In this document: one piece after another, positions 21,601-23,434 of the stretch | Layout: every line of letters begins with the position of its first letter | How positions within the stretch are numbered: position 1 is the stretch's first letter | Assembly (NCBI GenBank): GCA_937927975.1 | Contig: CALEZT010000239.1 | Span: 1-23,434, forward strand | Length of the DNA stretch: 23,434 nt | Reading direction: 5' to 3' | Source: an uncultured Phycisphaerales bacterium | GTDB lineage: Bacteria > Planctomycetota > Phycisphaerae > Sedimentisphaerales > Anaerobacaceae | Made by a program: the position numbers and the translations under genes | Notes under the pieces: model-generated | The model's database searches: none | Told to the model about the DNA's origin: nothing | The model's input: only the letters and a program-made list of their open reading frames with translations

Positions 21601-23434
21601 TTGCCGGCCGTTACGATCGTGCCGGTATTGTGAACCGTGACGTTGCCGCCGTCGCCGGTGCTGTTGCCCCTGCCTCCGAAGGCTACGAGTGAACTGGCGC
21701 CGCCCCCGTCGCCACCGCCGCCGCCGACGCTCTGGGCGACGATCCCGCGGGAGACGTCCCCGACGGTCTGGAGATGCCCGTCGTTCGTCACGGCCACCGC
21801 GCCGCCTTTGCCGCCGGCGGACCCTGTGCCGCCGAGCGAGACGAGGCCGCCGGTGCCGGCGCCGCTGCCGCCACCGCCCCCGACGCTCTGGGCAAAGATG
21901 CTGGTGGAGTTGCCGCCGCCGGTCGAGATGGTCCCGCGGTTGGTCACGGCCACATCGCCCCCGGCGCCGGTGCTGTTGACGCTGCCGCCCCAGGCCGCGA
22001 CGCCTCCGCCGACGCCGGCATCGCCCGCGAATCCCCCGACGCTTTCGGCAAAGACGCCGCGCGAGGTTACGCCGGAGGTGGCGATTTGGCCATCATTCCC
22101 AATCGTGATGGAACCGCCCGGACCGCTGCCGCGTGCGCCGCCGCCGACGCCGGCAAGGCCGCCCCCGGTCCCGCCGTCGCCGCCGGCCCCGCCGAGACTT
22201 CGTGCGGAGATTCCATCCGCTTGACTGCCCGCGGTCGTGATGTGGCGACCGCTCATCAAACTGACCTGCACGGAACCACCGGCGCCGCCCACGCCGCCGG
22301 CGCCGCCTGCGCCATAGGCGCCACCGGCGGTGCCGCCCTTGCCGCCCAGACCCCCTTTACTGACTGCGAGAATGCCGGCGGAGGAGTCTCCGACGGTGTC
22401 GATGTTGCCCCAGCCTTGGACCTGCACGGGGAAAGCGTCGCCGCCTTTGCCGCCGTTGCCGCCCGCCGCGTAGAGACCGCCGGTGTGCCCGCCGTTGCCG
22501 CCGGCGCCGCCCTGGCTCTGTGCAGAGATGCCTGGAGAGGAGACGCCGGAGGTCGCGATGGAGCCAGTGCCGGAATACTGGACAAAGACGCTGTCGGGAA
22601 CGCCGGGAAAGCCGGCCGACCCGCCGCCGGCCCCCGAACCGCCGGCGCCGCCCTCGCCATAGGCGCCGCCGGAATCCCCGCCGGAGCCGCCGGAGCCGCC
22701 CTGGAAATCCATGAAGATGCCGGGAGACTTGTTCCCGGAGGTCGTAATGTTGCCGCTGGCAATCACCGCGGTCGTATAGCCCGCTCCACCTGCGCCGCCG
22801 GCGCCTCCTTCACCGTAAGGCCCGCCGGCATGACCGCCCTTGCCGCCGCTGCCGCCGCGGGTGTTTGCGAGGATGCCCGGGGCCGATTCGCCGGCGGTTT
22901 CGATGCTCCCTGAGGAGATCACCTGCGTCCCCCATGCTTGGCCCCCAGTGCCGCCCCGGCCACCTTTGCCATTCGCATCGCCGCCGGTACCACCATTGCC
23001 GCCGACATTCTGCGCGACGAGGCCCCTGGATGAAGCGCCACTCGTCTGGAGATCGCCGAAGCTCTGGACGTACAGAAGGCCGGCACGGCCTCCGGTCCCC
23101 CCATGACCGCCCTCTCCGGCAGCACTCCATCCGCCCGTTCCGCCACGGCCTCCTGCACTGAAGACCCCAATGGCATCCGCGGACGGGCCGGACGTGACGA
23201 TGCCATATCCGCCTCCGGAGAACATCAGCTCCGGCCCCCAATACCAGGGAATGCTTAAGGGCGACCACAGTCGCGCGGCAGCCCGGCCGGCGCCGCCGTC
23301 GCCGCCGAAGAAGTCGGTCCCGTCTCCCCCATTGCCGCCCCAGAGCGACAGGAGGATGCCGTCAACCGAAGAAGCCGGGGTGATGTCTCTCGTGAGATTC
23401 TCGACGTTCAACGCGATGTATGGGGCCCCGGACC
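18633..23434 (-). CDS. Giant glycine-rich repeat protein with PEP-CTERM-like anchor (5' partial)
   Basis: At least 1,592 residues are visible. The frame stays open to the window edge, and the TTG at 23411 is probably not the start. I count about 22 repeats of the type G-x-I-x-T-x-G-x-x-S-x-G-I-x-A-Q-S-x-GGGGG, at roughly 45-75 residue spacing, with GG-rich linkers and beta-strand patches such as VTVTN. This resembles autotransporter passenger repeats. Toward the C-terminus (about 1280-1440) the repeats give way to beta-helix-like sequence (LINHGNISALSG, NNNAGARFDAG, LTNAGILSPGG). A globular stretch follows, then TIPAPGAALLAGIGLALLGW and a basic GRMRR end, a PEP-CTERM-like sorting signal. No beta-barrel translocator is present. 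It is likely a surface or matrix protein; the ligand is unknown. Confidence 0.9.
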   Translation of the reverse strand, partial: SGAPYIALNVENLTRDITPASSVDGILLSLWGGNGGDGTDFFGGDGGAGRAAARLWSPLSIPWYWGPELMFSGGGYGIVTSGPSADAIGVFSAGGRGGTGGWSAAGEGGHGGTGGRAGLLYVQSFGDLQTSGASSRGLVAQNVGGNGGTGGDANGKGGRGGTGGQAWGTQVISSGSIETAGESAPGILANTRGGSGGKGGHAGGPYGEGGAGGAGGAGYTTAVIASGNITTSGNKSPGIFMDFQGGSGGSGGDSGGAYGEGGAGGSGAGGGSAGFPGVPDSVFVQYSGTGSIATSGVSSPGISAQSQGGAGGNGGHTGGLYAAGGNGGKGGDAFPVQVQGWGNIDTVGDSSAGILAVSKGGLGGKGGTAGGAYGAGGAGGVGGAGGSVQVSLMSGRHITTAGSQADGISARSLGGAGGDGGTGGGLAGVGGGARGSGPGGSITIGNDGQIATSGVTSRGVFAESVGGFAGDAGVGGGVAAWGGSVNSTGAGGDVAVTNRGTISTGGGNSTSIFAQSVGGGGGSGAGTGGLVSLGGTGSAGGKGGAVAVTNDGHLQTVGDVSRGIVAQSVGGGGGDGGGASSLVAFGGRGNSTGDGGNVTVHNTGTIVTAGNTAGGVVAQSTGGGGGIAGGVVTEDDLPGGSGGGVNAVFFSTGGTGGSGGSGGDVTINHSGSLATSGTDSAGLAGYSIGGGGGSGGRGYSFGIEGTFVRGGDSAQGGSGGQVNVNSTAGSIVTDGSFSSGIHAMSLGGGGGAGGDVISFTGAVQMSGSYVFGGQGGAGGNGNDVQVASRSQVTTLGEHSHGLSAQSIGGGGGAGGAVVNTNLTVGGMEGMPGMSVALSIGGDGGNGGDGGVVNVANEGDVGTSGFRSYGVGAQSVGGGGGDGGSSLTTVMAIESFSVSVNLGGAAGKGGHGDSVSVTNSGSITSAGESAYGILGQSVGGGGGSGGSSSLLHAEIGVLTKLWQLLLPSVDINSDLTLGGSGGDGGSGGRVDIANTGDIDTAGRFAHGILAQSVGGGGGSGGNATKMDFSLGIDLWELVGLGGFLDFSSSFTLGGSGGVDGDGGVVVVRNQGSIATQGHFANGVLAQSVGGGGGSLGDSTEIDADLPDEIVEAIRSVPIPLMNTTLRPGGSGGAMGDGGEVRVYNDGRIATQGHFANGILAQSIGGGGGASGIVVSDEYDLIDPLNSFVRLQGRNGGTGNGGDVIVENSADITTQGVFAHGILAQSIGGGGGFAGIGEELGISSLELGPHARGVFSEDSGVGVGFAGSAGGSGSAGAVSVTHHGNITTSGDMSHGILAQSVAGSGGTAGPVTVTVGSSIMANGANSDGIHAQSLGSRGNGDISITLNGGTVRGGSGSGVGVNFDGGADNTLINHGNISALSGTAIRGSGGNDVVDNYGTVIGGVHLGAGSNAFNNNAGARFDAGAIIDLGVGNTLTNAGILSPGGLGTIMDTTIIGDLVLSASSVLEIEIGGFAPGSFDSLHVAGTVTGGEAGMMSLMDFTPTMGAINFCFLPGFDPAAQMGLGESVFLPFLTADSPVDLALMSCTFSGGPSGFWYNVLQQDGGLSLRAVYTGQTIPAPGAALLAGIGLALLGWGRGRMRR

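Noticed and set aside
18633..23411. CRISPR-like array within the glycine-rich region
   Set aside because: The repetition is in protein-level units of uneven length with coding drift, not constant repeats with unique spacers.

Overview
This is a high-GC bacterial window that fits a Planctomycetota-type genome, perhaps class Phycisphaerae. The reasons are two exported proteins with PEP-CTERM-like tails, intergenic spacers full of short 'cacagag' and 'gaggacgccgaggacgc' repeats, and a mix of sugar hydrolases, HEPN/MNT and HNH-AP2 genes. The taxonomic call is inference; there is no rRNA gene or universal marker here.

Left part (1-6650). A 50-bp sequence that recurs at 9801-9850 lies at the left edge. 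It is followed by a minus-strand gene for a small exported PEP-CTERM protein. An 850-bp spacer without a convincing gene holds strong RNA-type hairpins. Next comes a tight plus-strand operon of three genes: a [NiFe]-hydrogenase large subunit, a Tat-exported hydrogenase small subunit, and a methyl-accepting chemotaxis receptor that overlaps the small-subunit gene by ATGA. The large subunit stops exactly at the final His of its C-terminal nickel motif, so it has no peptide to be cleaved. The small subunit has Asp where a proximal-cluster Cys normally sits. Together with the receptor, this suggests a periplasmic hydrogen-sensing or hydrogen-taxis module. It is the most interesting system in the window. 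A strong inverted repeat and a tRNA-Leu(CAA) gene on the minus strand follow.

Middle part (6789-14000). A minus-strand GH13 alpha-glucosidase-type enzyme is followed by an accessory region. This region holds decayed or small mobile and toxin-antitoxin-like genes: a DUF4258-like remnant fused to a small conserved hypothetical gene, an IS256/mutator-family transposase tail, a TIR-WD40 protein bracketed by a 31-bp inverted repeat, and a HEPN/MNT pair whose HEPN gene has an in-frame TAG. The spacers are packed with several repeat families in direct and inverted orientation.

Right part (14100-23434). An HNH-AP2 endonuclease-like gene comes first; its reading frame runs on antisense through a minus-strand YhhN/TMEM86-family membrane protein gene. 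Then come an exported GH116 glycoside hydrolase and, convergent with it, the 3' part of a giant glycine-rich repeat protein. That protein has about 22 visible repeats, a beta-helix-like segment and a PEP-CTERM-like anchor. Its 5' end lies beyond the window.
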